Shown: positions 37,185-45,283 of the stretch, in pieces
Position numbering within the stretch: position 1 is the first letter of the stretch
How the letters are laid out: every line of letters starts with the position of its first letter
Origin: Oceanobacillus senegalensis
GTDB lineage: Bacteria > Bacillota > Bacilli > Bacillales > Amphibacillaceae
Direction: 5' to 3'
Length of the DNA: 64,000 bases
Assembly: GCF_900176885.1 (NCBI RefSeq)
Contig: NZ_LT839648.1
Span: 2,410,718 to 2,474,717, forward strand
Made by a program: the position numbers and the translations under genes
The notes under the pieces: model-generated
Database searches by the model: none
What the model was told of the DNA's origin: nothing
What the model saw: the letters and a program-made list of their open reading frames with translations, nothing else

Positions 37185-37217
37185 ATAAAAAACCACTTCT
37201 TTAAATCAGAAGTGGTT
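37185..37217 (-). terminator. TPP-riboswitch-controlled terminator before ylmB
   Basis: A 10-bp stem (AACCACTTCT 37191-37200; complement 37208-37217) with T tail on the minus strand, located between the aptamer and ylmB. Its 5' arm CACTTC can pair with GAAGTG at the 3' edge of the aptamer, giving an antiterminator. Confidence 0.85.
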
Positions 37218-37281
37218 ACATATTTTATATATACGCCATAGAATATGGCAAATCCATATTTACAAGAATCATAGATTTATG

Positions 37282-37368
37282 TAACACTTCCCTTCGCTAG
37301 TATTATCTAGTGCAGGTTCTAGGGTTAAGACAACCGTCTCTCTCAGCTTAATAGCACCCCTAGTGTTA
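37282..37368 (-). promoter_or_regulatory. TPP riboswitch (THI element) of the ylmB-tenA-thiZXY unit
   Basis: On the minus strand the conserved blocks appear in order: CACTAGGGGTGCT, GCTGAGAG, ACCCTAGAACCTG, CTAGATAATACTAGCG, AAGGGA. P1 is AACACT/AGTGTT (37362-37367 and 37283-37288). TPP binding would stabilise P1 and free the terminator at 37185-37217. Confidence 0.95.
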
Positions 37369-37432
37369 TTTTATTAAGTTTTTACCTATCCTCATAGTCG
37401 CATAATTATACAATTAAATCAATACTTTAATC

Positions 37433-37469
37433 GGGACGGTTCCAGCAGCAACATCAAAACCGCCCTTTT
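37433..37469. repeat. GGGACGGTTC-type hairpin repeat
   Basis: GGGACGGTT pairs with AAACCGCCC (7 of 9) around a 19-nt loop and ends CTTTTG. It directly abuts repeat copy C. Confidence 0.55.
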
Positions 37470-37474
37470 GCTTC

Positions 37475-37570
37475 TTTATCGCAGGTTAAGGAGCAGTAAT
37501 ACCTCCCTAAAAAACGAGTCATTTTAGGCGGAGGATGAAAGAGCCCAACTGATTGAATTGTATTTGCTTT
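37475..37570 (-). repeat. Internally deleted copy C of the ~230-bp element
   Basis: Read on the minus strand it starts with the left end (CAATCAGTTGGGCTCTTTCATCC, shortened) and ends with ACTGCTCCTTAACCTGCGATAAA as in copies A and B, but lacks about 130 bp of the middle, including the CCTACA and GCCCGA hairpins. Confidence 0.7.
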
Positions 37571-37579
37571 ATACCACCA

Positions 37580-38326
37580 CTATCTCTGTAAGTCCGGATA
37601 TAATTTAATCATTGCTTCTGATATCATGTCGGCCATCTCTCTTGCTTGTTTTTCAATTTCATCATAGATAGCTATATCCTTTTGATAATCCTTGTTTATC
37701 ATTGTTATAGCTTCTTGTTTGGTTAAATTTAAATGAGTATAGAACATATCCCTCACTTTTTCTTCTTGCAAATATGGATTTATATTGCTAAGAAATTCCG
37801 CAATCTTATCCGCATTATGGTACCACAATTCTTCAGCTTCTGTTGCAGCTTGGCTGTCTCCTGCGATAGCGGCCTTTACTAGATCCGCTGCCACAAGAAG
37901 ATGTTCCTTGATTAAGTCTGCATAAGTGCTTGCCGCAGCATCCCCATATATCGGACGAAACATGTCTCCCATATGGGTAGCATTTTGCAATAAGCGAGCA
38001 ATTACAAAATCAACATCTGGTAAATTAAACGTTAAGCTAATTATAGCCATTCGTGTCCACGCAACATGTTCTTCCCATAAACTCCGTTCATCTCTCATTA
38101 GCTCTACTTCTCTTGGAGTTATACATTCCTTTTGTCGATGGAAGTTTTGACTAAATCTGGAAGACGGAATGAATAATGGCTGACCCACATTCAAAAAATA
38201 AGGATTGACTCCTGGATTCACAGCATAAAGATTTTCTGGAGTTACCGAGAAGCGATTTGCCAACATCGAATACGTATCTCCAGGCTGAACCGTGTAAGTA
38301 AATCCTTCATTAAAGTAATAATTCAA
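37580..38326 (-). CDS. LysM protein with C-terminal helical domain
   Basis: 248 aa from TTG 38326, chosen because GGAGGGAAGG lies 7 nt upstream and the longer frame has no site. An N-terminal LysM domain (about 9-54: YTVQPGDTYSMLANRFSVTPENLYAVNPG ... GQPLFIP) should bind peptidoglycan or related glycans. Residues about 75-245 form an all-helical domain (LWEEHVAWTRMAIIS, YADLIKEHLLVAADLV, LYPDL) seen as a stand-alone protein in other Bacillaceae, often loosely misannotated. No signal peptide, as in spore LysM proteins (SafA type); a spore coat/cortex role is inference. Confidence 0.75.
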   Translation of the reverse strand: MNYYFNEGFTYTVQPGDTYSMLANRFSVTPENLYAVNPGVNPYFLNVGQPLFIPSSRFSQNFHRQKECITPREVELMRDERSLWEEHVAWTRMAIISLTFNLPDVDFVIARLLQNATHMGDMFRPIYGDAAASTYADLIKEHLLVAADLVKAAIAGDSQAATEAEELWYHNADKIAEFLSNINPYLQEEKVRDMFYTHLNLTKQEAITMINKDYQKDIAIYDEIEKQAREMADMISEAMIKLYPDLQR

Positions 38327-38676
38327 GACCTTCCCTCCCCCTATACAAACATTGTAGTAACAGTGTATTCTGTTTTGCAAATTTAGGTGATTATATAAGG
38401 GCAAAAGCCTGTCACTGTGCGCCAGTTATAAATCCGTTAATTCAACTCCTTCTTCCGTTGAAAAAATCCAAATTTTATCCTATGCAAAGACAATCTAGCA
38501 AATCATATCTTCGCCTTATACAAAAGGATGCTTGTTTCCAAAACAATCTAATACTTTAGTTATATGTATTTGAATAATGGTTACTTTTGAAAAAGAACGT
38601 TTCCAACTAGCTCCGGTCCAGTGAAAAAGGTGTCTCTCCTAAGTGGAGGCGACACCTTTTTTTAAGGTAACAAACT
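38327..38676. other. Gap before the small basic genes
   Basis: Only the terminator at 38624-38664 is evident. The rest has no ORF with a ribosome site. Confidence 0.5.
38624..38664. terminator. Strong bidirectional terminator
   Basis: AAAAAGGTGTC (38624-38634) pairs with 38651-38661, with an inner CTCC/GGAG stem, and T runs on both strands. It ends the gene at 38677-38802. Confidence 0.88.
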
Positions 38677-38802
38677 TTATTTACTTCTCCCTTTCCCAGC
38701 TTCATTTGCTAGTTGTTCAAATGATTTTACTTTACCATGTGGATTTTTTGCATTCTTACGTGCCCGCCATTGACGCTCTTTTTGACTTTTTGAACTGGTC
38801 AT
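38677..38802 (-). CDS. 41-aa basic protein
   Basis: ATG 38802 follows AGGAGAG by about nine bases; the product starts MTSSKSQKERQWRARKNAK and ends EAGKGRSK. Lys/Arg-rich with one short helix. It has its own terminator. Members of this type are scattered in spore formers, and the neighbouring genes at 38848 and 39231 are similar in character. Spore-core or coat protein is a guess. Confidence 0.6.
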   Translation of the reverse strand: MTSSKSQKERQWRARKNAKNPHGKVKSFEQLANEAGKGRSK

Positions 38803-38847
38803 CGCATTTCTCTCCTTTATAACTAAATTAGACAGAAGTTTGCCGTG

Positions 38848-39015
38848 CTATATTTCCCAATGATCCGCTCTCGCTTGTTTTGCTTTTTCTTTATGTGCCT
38901 TATTCGCCTTGGCACTTCCACTAATTTCCTTAGAAAACTCTGTATCCTGCTTACTAGAGTCAAACCCTTGCTTGTTTTTTTGCTGTGGATCATTCTTCTT
39001 TGTACGTTTAGCCAT
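38848..39015 (-). CDS. 55-aa lysine-rich hydrophilic protein
   Basis: ATG 39015 has AAAGGAGGG upstream at good spacing. The product starts MAKRTKKNDPQQKNKQ and ends KQARADHWEI; highly charged, probably disordered or helical. I do not recognise a named family. It lies upstream of, and in line with, the 41-aa gene. Confidence 0.62.
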   Translation of the reverse strand: MAKRTKKNDPQQKNKQGFDSSKQDTEFSKEISGSAKANKAHKEKAKQARADHWEI

Positions 39016-39230
39016 GTGTAATCCCTCCTTTCCTTTTATTATGAGAAGAGAGAATGGAAATATGCGTTAACTGATTGAAGAGGAATAGTTTCCTCTCAAC
39101 ACACACATAAGGCAAAAAACTCACCACCATGTTAGGTAATGAGCCAATTTAAGAGAGATTTTCAATTAGAGATTTATATCAGCGGTAAAAAAGGTAAAGA
39201 AGTACCCTTCCCCACTCGACTTTTCCCTCC

Positions 39231-39386
39231 TCAAACATCTCGCCCTTCTGCTCCTGGATTACTATTGGAAACCTTCTTATTATTTGTTTTGGGATCTAAA
39301 TCCTTTCCATGATTGTTATCTCCAGGATAGTTTCTTCTTTCCTTTTTTTGATACTTACTAAGTTTATCGAAGTCCTCGTTAACCAT
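39231..39386 (-). CDS. 51-aa hydrophilic protein
   Basis: ATG 39386 is chosen (GGGAGG about 10 nt upstream); the frame extends to 39434 but without a site. The product, MVNEDFDKLSKYQKKERR and on, is rich in Asn, Lys, Asp and Gly and ends NPGAEGRDV. Likely disordered. Third in the cluster of small genes; family unknown. Confidence 0.55.
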   Translation of the reverse strand: MVNEDFDKLSKYQKKERRNYPGDNNHGKDLDPKTNNKKVSNSNPGAEGRDV

Positions 39387-39470
39387 AATAAAATCGCCTC
39401 CCATGTTTAAAATGCCCAGAAGAATGTTTCTCATGAATCAAAATTAGGAGTCTATTTCTGTATCCTAAAC

Positions 39471-39508
39471 AAAAAAACCTGCAAAACCTTACACACAAGG
39501 TTTTACAG
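39471..39508 (-). terminator. Terminator after the ATP-sulfurylase homologue
   Basis: CTG-AAAACCTT pairs with AAGGTTTT-CAG (39479-39508, one mismatch), with T7 on the minus strand (rc of 39471-39477). Confidence 0.85.
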
Positions 39509-39533
39509 ATTTTTCAAGCAAAACTAGATATCC

Positions 39534-41243
39534 CTAGCTTCGATAACGGTCATATGGCATTGGATTCCATGTCCGATAGTCGAGATCTTTTTCACGTAAT
39601 GGCGACGGAATATCATCGAAAATTTTATTCGCGACCTCTAATTCACGCTCGGCTTCCCCTCTATCTTGATACATATACTCATCCGAGGCTTTCTCTGGCG
39701 CCTGTTTCACTTTTTCCTCCAAATACTCAACAACCATTTCCTGCTGTTTATGCATAGACTCTCGAGCATCGGCTACCCAATCTGGCTGTGCGGAACGAAG
39801 GGTATCCGTTACATAACTAAATTCATTGAAGATTTCCTTATAAATTCGATCAGCATTCGACCGAGCATCCATAACCGCTGTCTCTAAATCCTCAATCGTT
39901 AGTTCCTCTACCTGAAGAGCTTCATTTCGTTCAGGTCCCCCTAAACGAGAACGATGTAAGTAGTATGGGAAAATACTTTTTATCGTTTTTCCAACCGGTC
40001 TAACTGCTTGATTATACTCATCTACCCCTTTTGGTTGTACACCTTGCATCGCAATTCGTGCTGATTCTGGTCGAACAATTTCCTTCGGTGGTAGAACACC
40101 ATAACGCAAAAGCTCCCGAATTCCTGTACCAGAAATATTAATTCGATACCGATCATCATGTGGGCAGGTTTGATCTGTTGCCGGGCTATCACACCGCGTA
40201 CAATAAAATACCTCATGGAAAAGCCGTATATCAATGCCTAACTCATCCGCTGTAAATTCATCAAAAATAGAATGTGCTGCATATTTATCATAAAAATCGC
40301 CAATTCCTGCGTGATCTCGGCCAATCAGGGCATGGGTACAGCCATAGTTTTTCATAATTAGGGCATGTAGAACCGCCTCACGAGGCCCTGCAAAAATATA
40401 TGTCACCCGTAATGGCGCGAGCATGGTTCTATCTTTCGGGTAATAGGTATCTAACACACTACGGTAGGATAGCATACGGAACTCATGTCTTGTGTATTCC
40501 CGTTTTGCCATTTCCACAAGAGGCTGAACAAACAAACCATCCATTTCTTCTAAGGCATTTCGGTGAATATACTCATGTCCCCTGTGTAAAGGGTTTGCAC
40601 CTGTAATAAATCCGCCAACCGAATGGAATTTCTTCTCCTCATAAAATAACTTCCACGTATCTTTCGGTTCCATTCTTATATTTTCAAACGGACCCCAATG
40701 TACTCGGCGAAGCAATTGAATCGGACCACCTAATGCCGTATCCCCCATCCTCCGGTAAATTGAATCGACACCAGGGTGGCTGCGGTCTGTCGTGCCGAAA
40801 AGATTAGAAGCACGAAAATCCCGATCATAATGAAAAATATCATCTAATTTAAGGATGGCAACAGGCTCTTTTGTCTCATCTGCAAGGGCTACTTCATCAC
40901 CGACAGATAAGGTTTTAATAATCTCCTTGTTGCGGTCACCAATTGGCGCAAAGCTCAGTGGAACAGGCCAAACGACTCCATTTTTTAAACGACCTTCCGT
41001 AAGAACGGACTTATAATCCTCCTCCACCATAAAACCTTCATTCGGAGACAACACACCAGTAGCGATCATCTCCAGCGTAATGACAGCCTCCAAATCCACC
41101 ATGATCATTGGCAGCTTCTTCGCTCTTTCCATCGCCTCTTCGCATTCTTCCCCTGTAAGAACACGATTCACTAATTTCCCACCATGTGGCTGTTGTGGAT
41201 AGCTTACGAAATTTTCTTCATTTAGTACAAATTCTTTAGTCAT
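39534..41243 (-). CDS. ATP sulfurylase (Sat) homologue with altered active site and long C-terminal extension
   Basis: 569 aa, versus about 380-400 for ordinary bacterial Sat. Residues 1-400 follow the Sat fold: LSPNEGF, the HxGH-type loop NPLHRGHE (217-224), IGRDHAGIGDFY (307-318), a zinc site C348/C351/C360/H362 as in thermophilic Sat, and GTGIRELLRYGVLPPKEIVRPE (373-393). However, the canonical QTRN before the histidine loop, which binds sulfate and ATP, reads ITGAN here with one extra residue. Residues 400-569 form a charged helical extension with no match that I know. No cysC/cysH genes are nearby. Sulfate may not be the substrate; it is clearly an adenylyl/nucleotidyl-transferase fold. 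Confidence 0.75.
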   Translation of the reverse strand: MTKEFVLNEENFVSYPQQPHGGKLVNRVLTGEECEEAMERAKKLPMIMVDLEAVITLEMIATGVLSPNEGFMVEEDYKSVLTEGRLKNGVVWPVPLSFAPIGDRNKEIIKTLSVGDEVALADETKEPVAILKLDDIFHYDRDFRASNLFGTTDRSHPGVDSIYRRMGDTALGGPIQLLRRVHWGPFENIRMEPKDTWKLFYEEKKFHSVGGFITGANPLHRGHEYIHRNALEEMDGLFVQPLVEMAKREYTRHEFRMLSYRSVLDTYYPKDRTMLAPLRVTYIFAGPREAVLHALIMKNYGCTHALIGRDHAGIGDFYDKYAAHSIFDEFTADELGIDIRLFHEVFYCTRCDSPATDQTCPHDDRYRINISGTGIRELLRYGVLPPKEIVRPESARIAMQGVQPKGVDEYNQAVRPVGKTIKSIFPYYLHRSRLGGPERNEALQVEELTIEDLETAVMDARSNADRIYKEIFNEFSYVTDTLRSAQPDWVADARESMHKQQEMVVEYLEEKVKQAPEKASDEYMYQDRGEAERELEVANKIFDDIPSPLREKDLDYRTWNPMPYDRYRS

Positions 41244-41615
41244 TTATTCTCCTCCCCCAGTTTTAAAAATCTATTCCTTACATAATCTATGAAAAAATCT
41301 GGATGTTCATTAAACGAAATTTTCAGAAACCATTTCTAACATATATATATGTAAAAATAGGTACTACTATAACTGGGATTGTTATTTAATAGTGTCTTTT
41401 ATGGTCGAACTTAGCCTATGCCACAGTAACCATTTCTTTATATCTTTATTAACCACTAGTTTTCCAGTATGAAAGTCTTCCGTGATTCTTGGAATATTCA
41501 AATGAAAGATACCCGTACACGAAATAGTTCAGATTCGAAGTCATCACTTCTTATAAAGCGGCTCCTTCTGACATTCGAATAAGAAGAAACTTGAATAATG
41601 TGTGTACATAATCAA
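41244..41615. other. Gene-free gap
   Basis: AT-rich sequence between the Sat homologue and the frameshifted zinc-knuckle gene. I see no riboswitch (no S-box) and no supported ORF. Confidence 0.45.
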
Positions 41616-41806
41616 TCAGTTTTTAATAGACTTTGACAGGTAATTCAACTTTCTATCATAATTTTTTATCGATGGCTTTTCCGCTTTTCTACCCTTCCTT
41701 TTGCAATCTTTACAAAGATGCTGACGATGACCTTTCCACTAAACTTTTCATTTGGACGAAATCTCCCACATGCTTTACAGTAATGACCTCGCTTCTTTTT
41801 TCCCAT
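41616..41806 (-). pseudogene. Frameshifted small zinc-knuckle protein
   Basis: ATG 41806 (AAGGAG 8 nt upstream) starts MGKKKRGHYCKACGRFRPNEKFSGK, the conserved head of a small Firmicute zinc protein (CxxC, C10/C13). After SGK the frame loses its second cysteine pair and stops at 41666. Reading one frame over from the GGAAAGG at about 41731-41737 restores GHRQHLCKDCKRKGRKA, the expected second CxxC, and runs to a TGA at 41616. One missing G explains it. A sequencing error or programmed frameshift are alternatives. Confidence 0.65.
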
Positions 41807-41892
41807 TAATACATCTCCTTGATTTGACATTGCAAAAATCCGATCCCTAGACACCCACTACATTAAATGTTAAACTAATAGCTTAAAATAAC

Positions 41893-41909
41893 AGTTACCT
41901 AGAGTAACT
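41893..41909. promoter_or_regulatory. MarR-type operator upstream of marR-MFS
   Basis: AGTTAC-CTAGA-GTAACT is a 6-5-6 dyad centred about 29 bp before the marR start, the usual position for MarR autoregulation. Confidence 0.6.
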
Positions 41910-41929
41910 ATTTTAAGGAGAGAATTCCT

Positions 41930-42349
41930 ATGCTGACCGCTCAAAAGTTCTTTCACCAGCTTATATTGCTATATCGTCCTTTTGAAAATCAACTAAATGC
42001 ACAGTTAAAAAAGCATCAATTACACCGAGCTCAATGGACGATTTTATATTCCCTATATAACCATGGACCTGCAACACCTGTAGAAATTTCTCATTATCAG
42101 GGGGTAGAAAAACCCACTATAACAAGGACGGTTCACCGCCTTGAAGAATTAGAGTATGTAGAGCGTGTTTCTGGTAAGGATAAGCGAGAAAAACGAATTC
42201 AGCTGACGCAAAAGGGCAAGAAAATCTATGAAAGTGTACGTGTCTCCATTAATCAATTAGAAAGAGAGATTTTAAAAGGAATCTCTAAAGAAGAACAGCT
42301 AGAGACCATTTGTATTATGGAAAAAATAAGAAATAATATTTTAGAGTAA
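41930..42349 (+). CDS. MarR-family transcriptional regulator
   Basis: 139 aa. Winged helix: AQWTILYSLYNHGPATPVEISHYQGVEKPTITRTVHRLEELEYVERV, wing DKREKRIQLTQKG. AAGGAGAG precedes ATG 41930. It lies 12 bp upstream of an MFS transporter gene on the same strand and just after a dyad. I infer that it represses this two-gene unit and responds to a compound exported by the transporter. Confidence 0.9.
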   Translation: MLTAQKFFHQLILLYRPFENQLNAQLKKHQLHRAQWTILYSLYNHGPATPVEISHYQGVEKPTITRTVHRLEELEYVERVSGKDKREKRIQLTQKGKKIYESVRVSINQLEREILKGISKEEQLETICIMEKIRNNILE

Positions 42350-42361
42350 GGTGATGTATAC

Positions 42362-43564
42362 GTGAATCAATCAAAACCGAAATTGTGGACGAAGGATTTT
42401 ATTATCATATCGTCTGCCAATTTTTTCTTATACTTAGTCTTTTATTTATTACTCGTAACGATGGCTGTCTATGCAGTAGAGCAATTTAATGCTTCTGAGA
42501 GCCAAGGCGGACTTATTACCGGTATTTTTATTATCGGAACATTAATCGGACGACTATTTTTAGGACGATTGATTACCACTATCGGTAACAAAAAAATGCT
42601 CTATTTTGGACTCATTTTTTTCATTCTAACTACTGCTTTCTATTTTATCGATACTGGAATCACTGTTCTACTTATTACCCGTTTCTTACACGGTATCGCA
42701 TTAGGTATGGCAAGTACGGCAACAGGAACAATTGTAGCCGGGGTAATACCTGAGAGTCGCAAAGGGGAAGGTATCGGGTTCTTTAGTATGAGCGTGACCC
42801 TTGCAACAGCCATTGGTCCATTTGTCGGAATTTATTTAAGTCAGCATACCAGCTATCAAAGCATTTTTGGATTTTGTCTTGCATTAGGAATCATTAGCTT
42901 GATCATTTCATTTTTTATTCATGTACCCGTTGTGAAAAAGCCTGAAAAAAGCCCGGAATCAAAAAAACTTAAACTATCTCATTTTATCGAACCAAGGGCA
43001 CTGCCAGTTGGAATCGTAGTCGTGATTGTATCTATCTGCTATTCTAGTGTTCTATCATTTATTAATTTTTATGCCATTGAGATTAATTTGGTCGATGCAG
43101 CAAGTTTCTTTTTTGCAGTCTACGCCGTAGCCATATTGGTGTCACGACCTTTTACAGGACGATTAATGGATGTAAAAGGCGCAAACTGGGTCATGTATCC
43201 AGCCTTTCTTCTATTTGGGGCAGGGCTACTACTTTTAAGTATGACAGAAACCAGCACCCTTCTATTATTAGCCGGTGCCTTAATGGGATTCGGTTTCGGT
43301 AATATGCAATCAACCACACAGGCAATTTCGGTTAAGGTAACACCACCACATCGTGTGGGATTAGCAACGTCAACATACTTTATCGCCCTTGATGCTGGAC
43401 TTGGCTTTGGACCATATCTCCTTGGATTCATCATTCCATTAACTGGATATCGAAATCTTTATATAATCATGGGGGTACTGGTACTCGTTACAATGATCCT
43501 TTATTACCTGTTATATGGTAGGAAGGAGTATGCTAGTTTGAGAGAAGCTGATGTAGCTTCGTGA
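42362..43564 (+). CDS. MFS transporter
   Basis: 400-aa, 12-helix major facilitator with the motif A loop GRLFLGRLITTIGNKKMLYFG (about 62-82) and the motif C-like segment GFFSMSVTLATAIGPFVGIY (about 138-157), which suggests a drug/metabolite efflux pump (DHA1-like). The start is GTG 42362 with an AAGGTGAT site overlapping the end of marR. A terminator follows. Substrate unknown. Confidence 0.9.
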   Translation: MNQSKPKLWTKDFIIISSANFFLYLVFYLLLVTMAVYAVEQFNASESQGGLITGIFIIGTLIGRLFLGRLITTIGNKKMLYFGLIFFILTTAFYFIDTGITVLLITRFLHGIALGMASTATGTIVAGVIPESRKGEGIGFFSMSVTLATAIGPFVGIYLSQHTSYQSIFGFCLALGIISLIISFFIHVPVVKKPEKSPESKKLKLSHFIEPRALPVGIVVVIVSICYSSVLSFINFYAIEINLVDAASFFFAVYAVAILVSRPFTGRLMDVKGANWVMYPAFLLFGAGLLLLSMTETSTLLLLAGALMGFGFGNMQSTTQAISVKVTPPHRVGLATSTYFIALDAGLGFGPYLLGFIIPLTGYRNLYIIMGVLVLVTMILYYLLYGRKEYASLREADVAS

Positions 43565-43582
43565 TGAATATATAGGGTAAAC

Positions 43583-43626
43583 AAGAAATAGCCACCGCCT
43601 TTTTTATTGAGGGAGGGCTATTTCTT
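43583..43626. terminator. Bidirectional terminator between MFS and tetR genes
   Basis: AAGAAATAGCC (43583-43593) pairs with GGCTATTTCTT (43616-43626), enclosing a weaker CCxCC/GGGAGG stem. Confidence 0.8.
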
Positions 43627-43635
43627 ATAAACAAC

Positions 43636-44238
43636 CTATTCTTTCACATAAAAAACCTCCGTAGCCGTTACCATAAGCTCAACAATTTGCTTGGACATAT
43701 ATTCAGGAGATGTTGAAAAGTCTTCTTCAATCCAACGTATAATTAACCCTGCAACACCGTGGGCACGGTAAATGTATAGCCATTTCGGATTAAGCTGTGT
43801 CCCCTCCTCTAATTCATATCGATACTCCGTGATGAACAAATCTTCAATCGCCCTTGCCATTTGATGGCGAAAGTCTACACGAATGTGGTTACTTAATAAC
43901 AGTTTGAAAAGATTCCCATTTTCCTTGAAGTATCCAAACAAGGTAATATCTTCTATATCCATTTCTTTTAAATTCACTTTATTAATCGCTTTATAAGGAT
44001 TGCGTATTTGCTCAATCATTTCAGTTAATACATCCTGAATTACTTCATTTAGCAAATTTTCCTTCGATTTAAAATTGGCATAAAATGTTCCTCGATTATA
44101 ATTTGCTTCTCTTACAATTTCGGATATTGTTATGTCTTCGAAGTATTTTTGATAAAGCAATGTTAAAAAAGCCTGTTTAATGTCTGACTGAGAACGTTGA
44201 ACTCGCTTATCGAGAAACTGTTTCAATTCCTTACTCAC
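43636..44238 (-). CDS. TetR-family transcriptional regulator
   Basis: 200 aa from GTG 44238, with GAGGATGAG just upstream; the open frame continues to 44415 but would run into the divergent promoter and has no site. N-terminal HTH: IKQAFLTLLYQKYFEDITISEIVREANYNRGTFYANFKSKENLL (about 17-60). The C-terminal ligand domain is of the TetR_C group with FKENGNLFKLLLS. It is divergent from an SDR gene and close to a dyad at 44284-44306, which suggests control of that gene. Confidence 0.88.
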   Translation of the reverse strand: MSKELKQFLDKRVQRSQSDIKQAFLTLLYQKYFEDITISEIVREANYNRGTFYANFKSKENLLNEVIQDVLTEMIEQIRNPYKAINKVNLKEMDIEDITLFGYFKENGNLFKLLLSNHIRVDFRHQMARAIEDLFITEYRYELEEGTQLNPKWLYIYRAHGVAGLIIRWIEEDFSTSPEYMSKQIVELMVTATEVFYVKE

Positions 44239-44283
44239 CTCATCCTCAGTATCATTGATTCGACAAAATCCTTCAACTTTAAC

Positions 44284-44306
44284 GTACAAAATGTATTTAT
44301 TTGTAC
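44284..44306. promoter_or_regulatory. TetR-type dyad in the tetR/SDR divergent region
   Basis: GTACAAA-N9-TTTGTAC is a 7-9-7 inverted repeat about 46 bp before tetR and 97 bp before the SDR gene. A related ACAAA/TTTGT pair follows at about 44315-44330. Confidence 0.6.
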
Positions 44307-44402
44307 AAAAACGAACAAAATAACATTTGTTGATTATTGAGTTTGGAAAACGGATAGGTATATAGTGAAGATGAAGAAACATTAATTTAGGGGGTAAACG
44401 AA

Positions 44403-45173
44403 ATGACATTTCCAATTTTAGAGGATAAAGTTGCCATTGTTACAGGTGCTGCAATGGGTATGGGGAAAGAAACAGCGAAACTATTTGCTGAAGCAAAAGC
44501 AAAAGTTGTAATAGCTGATTTTAATGAAGAAAAAGGGAATGAAACCGTAAATGAAATTAAAGAAGCTGGTGGAGAAGCAGCTTTTGTTAAAGTAGATGTT
44601 TCTAAATCCGAACAAGTACAAGCTATGGTGAAATTCGCAGCAGATACGTATGGAAAATTAGACGTAGCTGTCAATAACGCCGCACTGACTCCAGATGACA
44701 AACCGGCTGCCGAATTTGATGAAGATTATTGGGATCGTTTAATCTCTGTTGATTTAACAGGTACAGCTCTCTGTCTAAAATATGAATTACAGCAGATGGA
44801 AAAACAAGGTAATGGTGGATCCATTATTAATATTTCTTCTGTAAGTGGCTTCCGTCCACAACCAAAAAACATTGCTTATGTTGCTGCCAAACATGGTGTC
44901 GTTGGAATGACAAAAGTCGCTGCATTAGAATATGGCTCACAAAATATTCGCGTGAACTCTGTGGCTCCAGGCGCTATTGATACACCTATGTTACGTGGTG
45001 CATTAGAACAGTTTAATTTAACAGAAGAAGAATATGCTCCACAACTAAGCTTACTAAACCGTTTCGGTCAACCAAGAGAAATTGCACAAGCAAGTCTTTG
45101 GCTAGCATCCGATGCATCTTCCTACGTGACAGGTACAACCATTCATGCAGATGCTGGTTATACTTCTCGTTAA
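44403..45173 (+). CDS. Short-chain dehydrogenase/reductase
   Basis: 256-aa classical SDR. TGAAMGMGKE (14-23) with ADF after strand 2 suggests NAD(H) preference; NNAAL, INISSVSG, catalytic YVAAK and the C-terminal LASDASSYVTGTTIHADAGY of the cyclohexanol/gluconate-dehydrogenase-like SDRs are present. Substrate unknown. Divergent from a TetR regulator, so it is probably inducible. GGGGG site before ATG 44403; the gene ends directly at a GGGACGGTTC motif and terminator. Confidence 0.88.
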   Translation: MTFPILEDKVAIVTGAAMGMGKETAKLFAEAKAKVVIADFNEEKGNETVNEIKEAGGEAAFVKVDVSKSEQVQAMVKFAADTYGKLDVAVNNAALTPDDKPAAEFDEDYWDRLISVDLTGTALCLKYELQQMEKQGNGGSIINISSVSGFRPQPKNIAYVAAKHGVVGMTKVAALEYGSQNIRVNSVAPGAIDTPMLRGALEQFNLTEEEYAPQLSLLNRFGQPREIAQASLWLASDASSYVTGTTIHADAGYTSR

Positions 45174-45242
45174 GGGACGGTTCTATAGGGTTTATTATAC
45201 AAAAGTGCGTAGTAATTTCTCTTTACTCCGCACTTTTTGTAT
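45174..45242 (+). terminator. GGGACGGTTC half-repeat followed by terminator
   Basis: GGGACGGTTC starts at the base after the SDR stop. It is followed by a long stem (ATACAAAAGTGCG-AGTAA 45197-45215 with 45223-45242). Confidence 0.8.
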
Positions 45243-45283
45243 ATTATTTATCAATCTTTTACCTTTCAATCAGCAAAAAACAA

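Noticed and set aside
41244..41615. S-box or other leader before the ATP-sulfurylase homologue
   Set aside because: No S-box core or terminator/antiterminator pair could be recognised.
44387..44701. Serine-rich 104-codon ORF antisense to the SDR gene
   Set aside because: Low-complexity product typical of the antisense of a real gene; no ribosome site.
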